From NCBI GenBank assembly GCA_050247155.1, contig JBFWUS010000024.1, positions 3,855 through 67,854 on the forward strand: a stretch of 64,000 nt of DNA, read 5' to 3'. The first letter of the stretch is position 1, and each line of letters opens with the position of its first letter. Below the pieces are notes generated by a model that saw only the letters and a program-made list of their open reading frames with translations, did no database searches and was not told the DNA's origin. The stretch is from Mesorhizobium_G sp050247155 (GTDB taxonomy: Bacteria; Pseudomonadota; Alphaproteobacteria; Rhizobiales; Rhizobiaceae). The translations under genes were made by a program, and so were the position numbers. Shown piece by piece: positions 1-8,234 of this stretch.

Positions 1-313
1 CGAAGAAGAGGGCGATCGCGCGATCGATCCGCCCCATTGTTTCACTATCAAGCCGACCGATGACACGGCCAGCCTTGGCACGCGGAACTGTCATAGCCTT
101 ATCAATCATGATCTGCGACGATGTTAGAAGCCCGTTTACGGGTGAGGGATCGATCGTTATTCGACCGAACTCGGCTTCCACGAGGTGAGATGAGACCAGT
201 AGGACGGTCACACTCTCCGTATCGGCAAAAAGGTCGGCTTGAACGATCAGTGCGGGTCGCGGCTTGCCGTAATCGCCAGTCATGGCGACGGTCACCAGGT
301 CGCCACGTTTCAC
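1..313 (-). CDS. MazF/PemK-family toxin, 3' end missing
   Basis: Type II toxin-antitoxin toxin, expected to be a sequence-specific endoribonuclease. The reading frame starts at a GTG overlapping the antitoxin stop (GTGA at 313-310) and stays open to the left window edge, about 104 codons. It begins MKRGDLVTVAM and continues with GDYGKPRPALIVQ, the usual N-terminal signature of MazF/PemK proteins. Later it reads SSQIMIDKAMTVPR and GRLDSETM, matching the conserved middle and C-terminal part of the family. Only the last few residues should lie outside the window. The 4-nt overlap with the antitoxin indicates translational coupling. Confidence 0.85.
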   Translation of the reverse strand, partial: MKRGDLVTVAMTGDYGKPRPALIVQADLFADTESVTVLLVSSHLVEAEFGRITIDPSPVNGLLTSSQIMIDKAMTVPRAKAGRVIGRLDSETMGRIDRAIALFF

Positions 314-540
314 TCGGCTCTGTCCAAATGATTGAGCATATCAATCAAGGCAGCTTCCATGAACTCGGCGAGTTCCGGGTCCTTTCGGTCGGCCTCGGCG
401 ACGGCCAAGGCTTGCCGCCTGCATTCTTCGGCAAAACCTGGCGCTTTGGTGTCATATACCCAGAGTTGCACGGGCTTTAGTCCCTGTGCCCGCAAGGCGT
501 CGCGATGCTTCTGGACCCTTTGTGCAGAACTGGTAGCCAT
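310..540 (-). CDS. MazE-like antitoxin (DUF3018-type)
   Basis: Predicted antitoxin of 76 residues, upstream of and overlapping the MazF-like toxin. The N-terminal SSAQRVQKHRDALRAQGLKPVQLWV stretch resembles the short ribbon-helix-helix DNA-binding segment of MazE/DUF3018 antitoxins. The acidic C-terminal half would wrap the toxin. As in most such modules it should bind the toxin and repress its own promoter. An 18-bp perfect palindrome lies 15 bp upstream of the start codon and is the obvious operator. The family is known for this arrangement; the partner and autoregulation are inferred from position. Confidence 0.8.
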   Translation of the reverse strand: MATSSAQRVQKHRDALRAQGLKPVQLWVYDTKAPGFAEECRRQALAVAEADRKDPELAEFMEAALIDMLNHLDRAE

Positions 541-554
541 CTGTACGCTCCTTC

Positions 555-572
555 AGTGTTACATGTAACACT
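555..572. promoter_or_regulatory. 18-bp perfect palindrome, likely antitoxin operator
   Basis: The sequence AGTGTTACATGTAACACT reads identically on both strands. It sits immediately upstream of the MazE-like start at 540 and downstream of the convergent GMC oxidoreductase stop. Position and perfect symmetry fit an operator for the toxin-antitoxin complex. Binding is inferred. Confidence 0.6.
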
Positions 573-586
573 CCGACGAGACGCCT

Positions 587-2209
587 TCAAGCATCGTTCA
601 GGACCATCTCCGCGCCCTTCCAGCCCACCATGATGCTCGGGGCATTTGTGTTGCCGGAGATGTTTTCGGGAAAGATCGAGGCGTCGATGACGCGCAAGCC
701 GTCGATGCCATGCACCTTCAGACGCGGATCGACGACAGCGCGCGCGGTGTCCGGCCCCATGCGGCAGGTCGAGACGGGGTGATAGACGGTGCCGCAACGC
801 TTCCTGAAATCCTGAATCAGGTCGCCGTCGGAAGTGATTGAAGGACCGGGCAAAATTTCTTCCACGATGAACTCCTTCATCGCAGGTTGCGCGGCGATGT
901 GGCGGACGAATTTCACGGCGGCGAGCATCTCCGCCGTATCCTCCTCTGTCGACAGTGCGTTGGCGACGATCTTCGGATAGTCGCGCGGGTTGGTCGAACG
1001 GACCATGATTTCACCCCGGCTGGACGGCCGGCAGTTGGACAGGCCGATGGAGAACCCTGGCCAAGGGTCGGGAGTGAGGATCGGGCGCTCGCCTGCTTTC
1101 GGGATGACCGTCGAGAAGGCCTGGAAGTAGAGCTGCATGTTTGGGCGTGCCAGCGTCGGGTCGGTTCGGAAGAAGCCGCCAGCGTTGTTCATCGAAAGCG
1201 AGAGCGGCCCGGAGCGCAGCAGCAGATATTGCATGCCAACCAGCAGCTTGCCCCACCACGGCCGCAGAATCTGGTTCAGCGTCGCTTCGCGGCTCTTGAA
1301 TGTGTAGTTGATGCCGATGTGATCCTGCAGATTGCGACCGACATTCTCGTTGGCATGAACGATATCGATGCCGAGCGATCGCAGATGATCGACCGGCCCG
1401 ATGCCGGATAGTTGCAGAAGCTGCGGCGAGTTGATCGAGCCGCCGGACAGGATTACCTCGCGGCCGGCGCGGGCGATATGCTTTTGGCCGTTCTGTTCGT
1501 ATTCGACGCCGGCGCACCGCTTGCCTTCGAACAGGAGCTTGGTCGCCAGCGCTTTCATCTCGACGCGGACGTTCGAGCGCTTCATGGCGGGCCGCAGGAA
1601 GGCACGAGCGGCCGACATGCGCCGGCCGCTCTTGGTCGAGATTTGATAGACGCCAACGCCTTCCTGCGATGCTCCGTTGAAATCTGGATTGAGCGGCAGG
1701 CCGGCTTGCTGCGCCGCTTGGAGGTAACGTCTCGTCAGCGGGTGGACTTCGTTCTCGCATGAGGTGACGTGTAGCGGGCCGCCGGTGCCGCGCCATTGAT
1801 TCCCGCCGGCCTGATTGTTTTCGATCGCCTTGAGGGCCGGCAGAACATCCGCCCAGCCCCAGCCGAGGTTTCCCAGGGCGGCCCATTCGTCATAATCGGC
1901 TGGATGGCCTCGTATCCAGACCATCGCGTTGATCGAGCTCGAACCGCCGAGCACTTTGCCGCGCGGCCAGTGGTCGGCATTGCCGGCGAGGCCGGGGTCC
2001 GGTTCGGCCTTGTAGTTCCAATTGACGGTCGGATCGAAGAAACATTTGCCGTAGCCGAGCGGCATCTGGACAAAGAAGCGCCTATCCGTGCCGCCGGCTT
2101 CCAGCACCAGCACAGAATACCGACCGCTGGCCGAGAGGCGTTCGGCAACGACGCAACCGGCCGAACCCGCGCCGACGATGATGAAGTCAAAGGTTTGTTC
2201 GGCTGGCAT
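587..2209 (-). CDS. GMC-family oxidoreductase (choline dehydrogenase-like)
   Basis: FAD-dependent glucose-methanol-choline oxidoreductase of 540 residues, full length for the family. The Rossmann dinucleotide motif VGAGSAG is at residues 12-18, followed by LVLEAGG. The GMC signature region (RGKVLGGSSSINAM) is near residue 85, and the second signature GGSINSPQLLQLSGIG is near 255. Near the C-terminus YHPVSTCRMGP carries the conserved active-site His, and GNTNAPSIMV carries the second catalytic position. Substrate is an alcohol, but the family is too broad to name it; choline is only one option. No betaine aldehyde dehydrogenase or bet regulator is adjacent, so a betaine role is not supported. 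An AGGAA Shine-Dalgarno precedes the ATG. Confidence 0.9.
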   Translation of the reverse strand: MPAEQTFDFIIVGAGSAGCVVAERLSASGRYSVLVLEAGGTDRRFFVQMPLGYGKCFFDPTVNWNYKAEPDPGLAGNADHWPRGKVLGGSSSINAMVWIRGHPADYDEWAALGNLGWGWADVLPALKAIENNQAGGNQWRGTGGPLHVTSCENEVHPLTRRYLQAAQQAGLPLNPDFNGASQEGVGVYQISTKSGRRMSAARAFLRPAMKRSNVRVEMKALATKLLFEGKRCAGVEYEQNGQKHIARAGREVILSGGSINSPQLLQLSGIGPVDHLRSLGIDIVHANENVGRNLQDHIGINYTFKSREATLNQILRPWWGKLLVGMQYLLLRSGPLSLSMNNAGGFFRTDPTLARPNMQLYFQAFSTVIPKAGERPILTPDPWPGFSIGLSNCRPSSRGEIMVRSTNPRDYPKIVANALSTEEDTAEMLAAVKFVRHIAAQPAMKEFIVEEILPGPSITSDGDLIQDFRKRCGTVYHPVSTCRMGPDTARAVVDPRLKVHGIDGLRVIDASIFPENISGNTNAPSIMVGWKGAEMVLNDA

Positions 2210-2366
2210 GTCAAGTGCGGTTCCTGCGTCGTGCGAAAGCTAATGCGGCGGCGGCAACGCGTCACCAGCACCGCGGCGCGGGCTATGAGAAAAGCGACCT
2301 AAGGGGCGTTCTCGGAATAGCCGCAGGCCGGCAATGGCGGCATGGTAACGGCAAAGGGATGCCGCC

Positions 2367-2771
2367 ATGAGTTTGCAGGTTCGTCCGTTCGTCGCAAATG
2401 CTGAAGGTCGCCAGCGGGAAGGCTGGGACGATCCGGGTGCGCGTGGCGATGTGGCGTGGGTGACGCTGCTTTCCGGTGACGCCACCCCGACGGATACGTT
2501 CAGCTCGGGCATCGCCGAATTCGCGCCGCATGGCGGGTGTCTGAAGCAGCATCGGCACAGCCATCCCGAGATCTACCACATCCTGCAAGGCAGCGGCGTC
2601 GTGACGATAGACGGCACGCCGCACCGCATGAAGCCGGGCGACACGGTGTTCATTCCCGGCGATGCCGAACATGGCGTAGTGAACGACGGCGACGAGATGC
2701 TGCGGTTTTTCTACGTGTTTGCAGCCGACCGGTTTTCCGATGTCGTGTACCGCTTTCCGGAAGGCATCTGA
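2367..2771 (+). CDS. cupin-domain protein
   Basis: Single-domain cupin of 134 residues. Motif 1 is seen as HRHSHPEIYHILQGSG and motif 2 as PGDTVFIPGDAEHGV, supplying the His/Glu/His metal ligands of the beta-barrel. Such small cupins bind a metal and act as dioxygenases, isomerases or ligand sensors; nothing here fixes the reaction. It is divergent from the GMC oxidoreductase (about 157 bp between starts) and convergent with the O-methyltransferase, with only 6 bp between stops. Confidence 0.85.
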   Translation: MSLQVRPFVANAEGRQREGWDDPGARGDVAWVTLLSGDATPTDTFSSGIAEFAPHGGCLKQHRHSHPEIYHILQGSGVVTIDGTPHRMKPGDTVFIPGDAEHGVVNDGDEMLRFFYVFAADRFSDVVYRFPEGI

Positions 2772-2777
2772 TCGCAG

Positions 2778-3770
2778 TCAGACGGCGATCGCTTCCAGAA
2801 TGACGATCGGACGCGATAGCGGCACCGGACGCTCGAAACGCCAGCCGCACGCGGCCGTTAACTCGGCAAACTCGGCCTGTGTACGCTCGCGCCCGCCCGT
2901 GACGCTCATCATCAGGAGATCGAGCTCGCGCGCCGGGTGCGGGACACTCTCCTGCGGTATCAACATCTCGATCACGAGCAGCCGGCAGCCGGGTCGTGCT
3001 GCGCCTCGGACAGCCGCCAGGATCCTGCGCGCGTCGTCATCATTCCAATCGTGCAAGACGTGCATCAGGAGATAGGTATCGCCGGCGGGCAGCGGGTCGG
3101 CGAAGAAGTCACCTGTCGCGACGTCGAACGGAAGCTCCGTGCCGCGCAAGCGGTCGCCGACATGTGGCAGGTCGAACAGTATGCCCCGGCGGCCGGTTTT
3201 CCGGGAAATCGCATCGATGAGGTGGCCAGCGCCGCCGCCGATATCGACGATCTGCCCTGCGCCGGAGAAGTCATAAGCCTCCAGCGTAGCGGCCACATCG
3301 CCTCGCGCCTTGGCGCGCATCGCCCGGTCGAAGATCGCGCCTTCCTCGGGATCGTGCGCATTCCATTCGAAAATCTCCATGCCGAGCGCCTTGCGGGCGC
3401 CGGTCTCGCCGGTCAGCACGGTGTGCTTGAGTTCGCCGATCGCCTTCCATCGGCTCTTCCGACCCTGCACGAGGACAAAGTCACGCATGCTGTGCGGATG
3501 GTCGGCGCGCAGCAGCCGCGAGATGTCGTTGTGGCGGAAGTGGCTGCCATCTGCCGTTTCAAAGACGCCGTGAGCGGCGAGCAGGGCCATCAGACGGCGA
3601 AGCTTGTCCGGCTGAGCCCCGGTGTCAGATGCGGCGGCCAAAGCCACACAATCAAGCGCCTCGTCTTGGAGATGGTCCGCTATGCCCAATTCGGTGACAA
3701 CATGCAGCGCCCGCGGCACGACATGCGCCATCGAGAGCGTGAACAGGCGCGCTGCCGGGGGCAATGACAT
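2778..3770 (-). CDS. SAM-dependent O-methyltransferase (hydroxyneurosporene/acetylserotonin OMT type)
   Basis: 330-residue methyltransferase of the two-domain family that includes CrtF, acetylserotonin and plant-type O-methyltransferases. The N-terminal 95 residues form the winged-helix dimerisation region (ALHVVTELGIADHL). The SAM-binding motif VDIGGGAGHL is near residue 175. The catalytic-base segment LMHVLHDWNDD, with the conserved His-Asp, is near residue 240. The acceptor is likely a hydroxylated small molecule. No carotenoid or polyketide genes are nearby, so the substrate cannot be inferred. Expression is probably independent of its neighbours. Confidence 0.85.
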   Translation of the reverse strand: MSLPPAARLFTLSMAHVVPRALHVVTELGIADHLQDEALDCVALAAASDTGAQPDKLRRLMALLAAHGVFETADGSHFRHNDISRLLRADHPHSMRDFVLVQGRKSRWKAIGELKHTVLTGETGARKALGMEIFEWNAHDPEEGAIFDRAMRAKARGDVAATLEAYDFSGAGQIVDIGGGAGHLIDAISRKTGRRGILFDLPHVGDRLRGTELPFDVATGDFFADPLPAGDTYLLMHVLHDWNDDDARRILAAVRGAARPGCRLLVIEMLIPQESVPHPARELDLLMMSVTGGRERTQAEFAELTAACGWRFERPVPLSRPIVILEAIAV

Positions 3771-3848
3771 GAGGCGCTCGGTCCGGATCGTGAGGCCGCA
3801 ATGTAGACCATCCGCGCTGCGGATGAAATGCGGGGGGCGCTGCCGGCG

Positions 3849-5123
3849 CTATTCTCCGGCGGCTGGGTCGGCTCGGCCGTGCGCCAGGGATTGCTCTTCG
3901 CGGGTCGCCTGCCTTGCCACCCGCCAGCCGATCATCGCGCCTAACAACAGGACGCCTGATGAGATCAGGAACGCAAGGCCGGACCATTCGATGCTCCAAC
4001 CCGGCTGGACTGTCTGGGCATAGACCCAGCCAAAGAACAGCGGCGAGGCGATGCCGGCGATCGAGGCGACACTCATGTTCGCGCCTTGAAGCTGGCCTTG
4101 TTCGGATTCGGAGACGCGTTGGGTCATCAGCGACTGGAGCGTCGGCATGGCAAAGCCCCACAGCGCATTCGGTATGATCGCGAGGGCGAAGAGCAGGCTG
4201 GTCTGCGCGAGACCCATGCAGGCCATGCCGAGCGCGCCGCCGAAGAGACCGAAGATCATGGTCGCGCGGTCGCCGAAGCGTTTCGCCATCGGACCGACCA
4301 ACAGGCCCTGCACGATCATGTCGAGCACGCCGACAAGCGACAGCACGACGCCGACTTCCAGCGGCGACCAGCCAAAGCGGTAGCCTGCGTAAAGTACCCA
4401 GATCGCCGAATAGACGTGATGCGAGAAGTGCAGCAGGAAGGTGACCAGCGCCAGGCCGGTGAGTTCGGGATGCGAGCGCAGCAGCATCATCGCCCCGAAG
4501 GGATTGGCGCGCTTCCAGGAGAAGGTCATGCGCTTTTCGGGCGCCAGCGATTCCGGGAGTACGAAGAGGCCGTAGAGGAAGACGACGCCGCTGATCGCGG
4601 CGGCGAACCAGAACGGCGCACGCGGAGAGATGTCGCCCAAAACGCCGCCGATCAACGGACCCAGCACGAAGCCTCCGCTGAACGCTGCGCCGATAAGGCC
4701 ATACGCCTTGGCGCGGCCTTCCGGCGGCGTGACGTCTGCCATGTAGGCGAAAGCCGTCGTGAAAGACGAGGATGTGATACCGGCGATGATGCGGCCCAAG
4801 GCCAACCACCAGAGATTTGGTGCGACTGCCATCAGCACGAAGTCGGCTGCCAAACCGGCAGCGGACAGCAGGATGACTGGACGGCGGCCGTACTGGTCCG
4901 ACAGAGAGCCGACGACGGGTGAACCGAGAAACTGGAATGTCGCCCAGAGCGCGACGAAAACACCGTTGATCCAGCCGGCATCGGCGGTCGAACCGGCAAA
5001 CTCCTCGATCAGCGGCGGCAGCACGGGGATGATGATGCCCATCGCCATGATGTCGAGAATCGCTATCACGATGATGAAGAAAATCGCGGCCTTGCGGACC
5101 GGCTTTTCCGATGTGGCGGACAT
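3849..5123 (-). CDS. MFS drug efflux transporter, TetA-like (DHA1)
   Basis: Major facilitator with about 12 membrane segments and 424 residues. MFS motif A is visible as GSLSDQYGRRPVIL near residue 75, and GPLIGGVLGD further on resembles motif C of drug:H+ antiporters. Overall layout is that of the TetA/multidrug DHA1 group. It should export small hydrophobic compounds from the cytoplasm with proton exchange; the true substrate is unknown. A GAAGG Shine-Dalgarno precedes the ATG. No TetR-type regulator is adjacent. Confidence 0.85.
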   Translation of the reverse strand: MSATSEKPVRKAAIFFIIVIAILDIMAMGIIIPVLPPLIEEFAGSTADAGWINGVFVALWATFQFLGSPVVGSLSDQYGRRPVILLSAAGLAADFVLMAVAPNLWWLALGRIIAGITSSSFTTAFAYMADVTPPEGRAKAYGLIGAAFSGGFVLGPLIGGVLGDISPRAPFWFAAAISGVVFLYGLFVLPESLAPEKRMTFSWKRANPFGAMMLLRSHPELTGLALVTFLLHFSHHVYSAIWVLYAGYRFGWSPLEVGVVLSLVGVLDMIVQGLLVGPMAKRFGDRATMIFGLFGGALGMACMGLAQTSLLFALAIIPNALWGFAMPTLQSLMTQRVSESEQGQLQGANMSVASIAGIASPLFFGWVYAQTVQPGWSIEWSGLAFLISSGVLLLGAMIGWRVARQATREEQSLAHGRADPAAGE

Positions 5124-5290
5124 GGGTGTGGCCTTCAGTCAGGGCCGCGCCTTATATCGGCGAGACGAGCAGGTGGCCAGCCGGCCAAGTCGACTTTCCT
5201 GACAGGCCAATGTCAGGGTCGATGAGTGAACGTTGACGCCATTGCCATTCCCGGCAATAGGAGACCTCCCGTCAACAGTCGAGACTTCAC

Positions 5291-5683
5291 ATGACGACAC
5301 ATCCCGATGGCGAGCCGACCGGCGAACTGACATTGCGCACGCTGGCAATGCCGGCAGACGCCAATGCCGCCTGGGATATTTTCGGCGGTTGGGTGATGGC
5401 GCAGATGGACCTTGCCGCGGGCATGCGCGCCGCCCAGCGGGCCAAGGGCAGGGTGGTGACGGCGGCGGTGCGGGAAATGTCCTTCGCCAAGCCGATGAAG
5501 ATCGGCGACACGCTGTCGGTCTATACGACGATCGAGCGTGTCGGACGCACCTCGATGACGCTCAAGGTCGAAGCCTGGGCCAAGCGCTACCTCTCCGACC
5601 TTGTCGAGAAGGTGACCTATGCCGATTTCGTCATGGTTGCCCTGGATGAGAACGGCAAGCCGAAGACAGTGCCGGCCGAATAG
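5291..5683 (+). CDS. acyl-CoA thioesterase, YciA-like hotdog fold
   Basis: 130-residue hotdog-fold protein expected to hydrolyse acyl-CoA thioesters to free acid and CoA. The signature DIFGGWVMAQMDLAAG contains the catalytic Asp region of YciA-type thioesterases, and VREMSFAKPMKIGD follows as in YciA. Length is normal for the family. The stop abuts the convergent HxlR gene with no gap. Probably a housekeeping regulator of CoA and acyl-CoA pools. Confidence 0.88.
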   Translation: MTTHPDGEPTGELTLRTLAMPADANAAWDIFGGWVMAQMDLAAGMRAAQRAKGRVVTAAVREMSFAKPMKIGDTLSVYTTIERVGRTSMTLKVEAWAKRYLSDLVEKVTYADFVMVALDENGKPKTVPAE

Positions 5684-6055
5684 CTACTCGGCGGCGATGC
5701 GCAGTTCATAGCGTTCGCGTGCCTGTTCAAGGCGTTCGCGGTTTTCCTTCGCCCATTGAATCAGGCCGTGGACCGGGCCGAGCAGATCGCGGCCAAGGTC
5801 GGTCAGCGCGTAGTCGACGCGCGGCGGGATCGTCGGGAAAACCTTGCGGGTGACGAAGCCGTCGCGTTCCAATTGGCGTAGCGTGGTAGTCAGCATCTTT
5901 TGCGAGATGTTGCCGATGGAATGGCGCAACTCGTTGAAACGCATCGTCTTCTGGCCGAGCTGCGAGACGACCAGCACAGTCCACTTGTCACCGACCAGTT
6001 GCAAGGTCTCGCTGATAGCGCGGCAGTCGGGATGGTTGTGGTTACTCGGTTTCAA
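5684..6055 (-). CDS. HxlR-family transcriptional regulator
   Basis: 123-residue winged-helix regulator. It begins with the HxlR signature Cys (HPDCRAISETLQLVGDKWTVLVV) and continues with LRHSIGNISQKMLTTTLRQLERDGF, the DNA-recognition helix and wing. Family members often sense electrophiles or thiol-reactive compounds through the N-terminal Cys and control an adjacent oxidoreductase. Here the divergent neighbour is an NADPH-dependent FMN reductase. The start is TTG at 6055, chosen because GGAGG lies 8 bp upstream and the family N-terminus aligns. The shared 93-bp intergenic region contains an inverted repeat. Confidence 0.9.
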   Translation of the reverse strand: MKPSNHNHPDCRAISETLQLVGDKWTVLVVSQLGQKTMRFNELRHSIGNISQKMLTTTLRQLERDGFVTRKVFPTIPPRVDYALTDLGRDLLGPVHGLIQWAKENRERLEQARERYELRIAAE

Positions 6056-6102
6056 AAAGGTGCCTCCTTGCGCCCAGCGCAGCAGTTACGAATATAGCGT
6101 CA

Positions 6103-6117
6103 GTTTCCGTTGGAAAC
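6103..6117. promoter_or_regulatory. inverted repeat between divergent HxlR and FMN-reductase genes
   Basis: GTTTCC-GTT-GGAAAC is a perfect 6-bp inverted repeat with a 3-bp centre, between two divergent genes and about 30 bp upstream of the reductase ATG. It is a plausible HxlR operator; binding is inferred from position. Confidence 0.5.
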
Positions 6118-6148
6118 CATCGTTTAACGTGCCTGCAAGGAGAAAAGC

Positions 6149-6748
6149 ATGTCAAAGCCGAAAATCGGCATCGTCATCGGCTCAACCCGCCAGAACCGCT
6201 TCGCCGACAAGCCTGCGCAGTGGATTGCGGCCATCGCGAAGGAGCGGACCGACCTCGACTTCGAACTGATCGATCTCAGGGATTTTCCGATGCCCTATTT
6301 CGATGAGGTGAGATCGCCAGCATGGGCGCCGTCGCAAAACGAGGTGGCGCAGCGCTGGCAGAAGAAGGTCGATTCGCTCGACGGCTTCATTTTCACGGCC
6401 GCCGAATACAATCGCGGGCCGACCGCAGTGCTGAAGAATGCGCTCGATTATGCCTATAAGGAATGGAACCAGAAGGCCGTGGCGTTTGTCGGTTATGGCG
6501 GTGTCGGCGGCGCACGCGCGGTCGAACAGTTGCGGCTGCATGCGATCGAGCTGCAGATGGCGCCGATCCGGACCGGTGTGCACATCCTGTTTGCCGACAT
6601 GCTGCCGGTGATGAACGGCGAGAAGCAGCTTGCAGACATCGAACATCTGAATACCGGCGCGAAGGCAATGCTGGACCAACTCGCCTGGTGGACGATCGCG
6701 CTGAAGAATGCGCGCGAGGCCGACAAGCAGCAGGCGAAGGCGGCCTAA
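6149..6748 (+). CDS. NADPH-dependent FMN reductase family protein
   Basis: 199-residue flavodoxin-fold reductase. The FMN phosphate-binding loop GSTRQNR is at residues 11-17. The conserved TAEYNRGPTAVLKNALDY stretch, near residue 90, is the typical second signature of the azoreductase/ChrR/ArsH-like group, and GYGGVGGARAVEQLR follows. It should transfer electrons from NAD(P)H via FMN to quinones, azo compounds or metals. AAGGAG sits 6 bp before the ATG. Divergent arrangement with an HxlR regulator suggests induction by a toxic electrophile or quinone. Confidence 0.88.
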   Translation: MSKPKIGIVIGSTRQNRFADKPAQWIAAIAKERTDLDFELIDLRDFPMPYFDEVRSPAWAPSQNEVAQRWQKKVDSLDGFIFTAAEYNRGPTAVLKNALDYAYKEWNQKAVAFVGYGGVGGARAVEQLRLHAIELQMAPIRTGVHILFADMLPVMNGEKQLADIEHLNTGAKAMLDQLAWWTIALKNAREADKQQAKAA

Positions 6749-6769
6749 AGTTCGCGCACTGGTTTGCGG

Positions 6770-6866
6770 GCGCGCCGGTCACCCCACCCCGACGCTTCGC
6801 GTCGACATGCCGGGGCGAGCCACCGGTCTCGCCCGTCCTTCGGACCCCCCTCAAGGGGAGGGTGAG
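6770..6866 (+). repeat. unpaired copy of a GC-rich intergenic repeat
   Basis: The gap between two convergent genes contains GCCACCGGTCTCGCCCG then TCCTTCGGACCCCCC and AAGGGGAGGG. The same order of blocks occurs in each arm of the long repeat at 50234-50483. Here only one arm is present. Function unknown. Confidence 0.5.
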
Positions 6867-6872
6867 GTGCGC

Positions 6873-8171
6873 TTAAGCGGCTTTCGAGGCGATGACCTTG
6901 TCGATGCGGCGGCCGTCGAGGTCGACGACCTCAAAACGCCAGCCCTGCGCCTCGAACTGTTCTCCGGTGTTCGGGATGTGGTTGAGGTGGGAGAGCACGT
7001 AGCCGGCCACGGTCTCGTAGTCGCGCGTGTCGGGCAGGGGTATGTTCAGGATGTCGGCCATCTCGTCTGCCTGCATGTAGCCGGCAAGCAGCCATGAGCC
7101 GTCCTCGCGTTGAACGGCATTCTGCTCGGCCTCGTCCGCGTCGAGGTCGGAGCGGAAAACACCGGTGATGGCCTCCAGAATGTCGGCCGGGGTGACGATG
7201 CCTTCGAAGTGCCCATATTCGTCATGGACCAGTGCGACGGGCACTTCGGATTGTTTCAGCGTGGTCAGCACGTCGAGGGCGTCCGCTTGATCGTGGGCGA
7301 TCGGTGCTTTCAGCACGTGCTTGCGCGGCTCGAGCGCCTTGCCGGCGAGCAGCGTCGCCAGCAGGTCACGAGTCTGGACGACGCCGACCATATCGTCGAC
7401 GCTGCCATCGCCGGCCGGCAGGCGCGAGTGCTGGGTCTCCATCAGCGTCTTGCGGATCGTCGCCTCGTCGGCCTGGAGGTTGATCCAGTCAACCTCGGTG
7501 CGCGGCGTCATGACGGCGCGCACGGCGCGGTCGCCCAAGCGCATGACACCGGCGATCATGCGGCGTTCGTCGGATTCGATCGTGCCGTGATGCTCGGCCT
7601 CGGCAACCAACATCTTGATTTCTTCGTCGGTGACGCGTTCCTCGCTTTCGCCGCTCTGGCCGAGCAACCAGAGGACGAGCTGGCCCGATTTGTCGAGTAG
7701 CCAGACCACCGGCGTGGTGACCTTCGACAGCACAGACATGCCCCAGGCGACGCGAACCGCAACGCCCTCGGCGTCGCGCAGCGCGATCTGCTTCGGCACT
7801 AGCTCACCGATGATGAGTGAGGCGTAGGTGATAAGGGCGACGACGACGCCGACGCCCAGCCAGTCCGCCACACCATCAGGCACGCCCCAGACAATCAGCG
7901 AATTGCCCAGTCGTTCGCCGAGCGTCGCGCCGGAGAAGGCGCCGGAGAGCACGCCGACCAGCGTGATGCCGATCTGCACGGTGGACAGGAAACGACCGGG
8001 ATTGGCCGCGAGCGTCAGCGCGCAGGCCGCGCCGTTGGCGTGGCGGTCCTGCCGGTCGATCATCGCCTTCAGGCGGGCCGGGCGCGAGGAAACGACTGCC
8101 AGTTCGGACATGGCAAGCAGGCCGTTGACCAGGATCAGAACGGCCACGATGCCGATTTCAAGGTAGAGCAT
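6873..8171 (-). CDS. CNNM/HlyC-CorC family membrane protein with CBS pair
   Basis: 432-residue protein of the hemolysin C/CorC or YfjD/YtfL type. The N-terminal 190 residues form the DUF21/CNNM membrane domain with several hydrophobic segments, including IGITLVGVLSGAFSG and the conserved LIIGELVPKQIALRDAE. A CBS pair follows (VMTPRTEVDWINL near residue 220 and VPVALVHDEYGHFEGIVTPADILEAI near 310). The C-terminal CorC_HlyC domain contains DTRDYETVAGYVL. Homologues act in Mg2+/Co2+ or polyamine efflux and stress tolerance. Haemolysis is a historical name only. Located in the inner membrane. Confidence 0.9.
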   Translation of the reverse strand: MLYLEIGIVAVLILVNGLLAMSELAVVSSRPARLKAMIDRQDRHANGAACALTLAANPGRFLSTVQIGITLVGVLSGAFSGATLGERLGNSLIVWGVPDGVADWLGVGVVVALITYASLIIGELVPKQIALRDAEGVAVRVAWGMSVLSKVTTPVVWLLDKSGQLVLWLLGQSGESEERVTDEEIKMLVAEAEHHGTIESDERRMIAGVMRLGDRAVRAVMTPRTEVDWINLQADEATIRKTLMETQHSRLPAGDGSVDDMVGVVQTRDLLATLLAGKALEPRKHVLKAPIAHDQADALDVLTTLKQSEVPVALVHDEYGHFEGIVTPADILEAITGVFRSDLDADEAEQNAVQREDGSWLLAGYMQADEMADILNIPLPDTRDYETVAGYVLSHLNHIPNTGEQFEAQGWRFEVVDLDGRRIDKVIASKAA

Positions 8172-8234
8172 TAGGGTTCAATAGCATTGCAGGTGGCGGT
8201 TCGGGAATGGGCCGCTATCCAACCATTGCTGGAA

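Noticed and set aside
587..2209. betA-type choline dehydrogenase assignment
   Set aside because: GMC family is certain, but neighbours lack betB/betI, so a specific name is not justified.
7110..7700. Long plus-strand open frame antisense to the CNNM/CBS gene
   Set aside because: The minus-strand frame carries complete domain motifs; the plus-strand frame is a GC-bias shadow.
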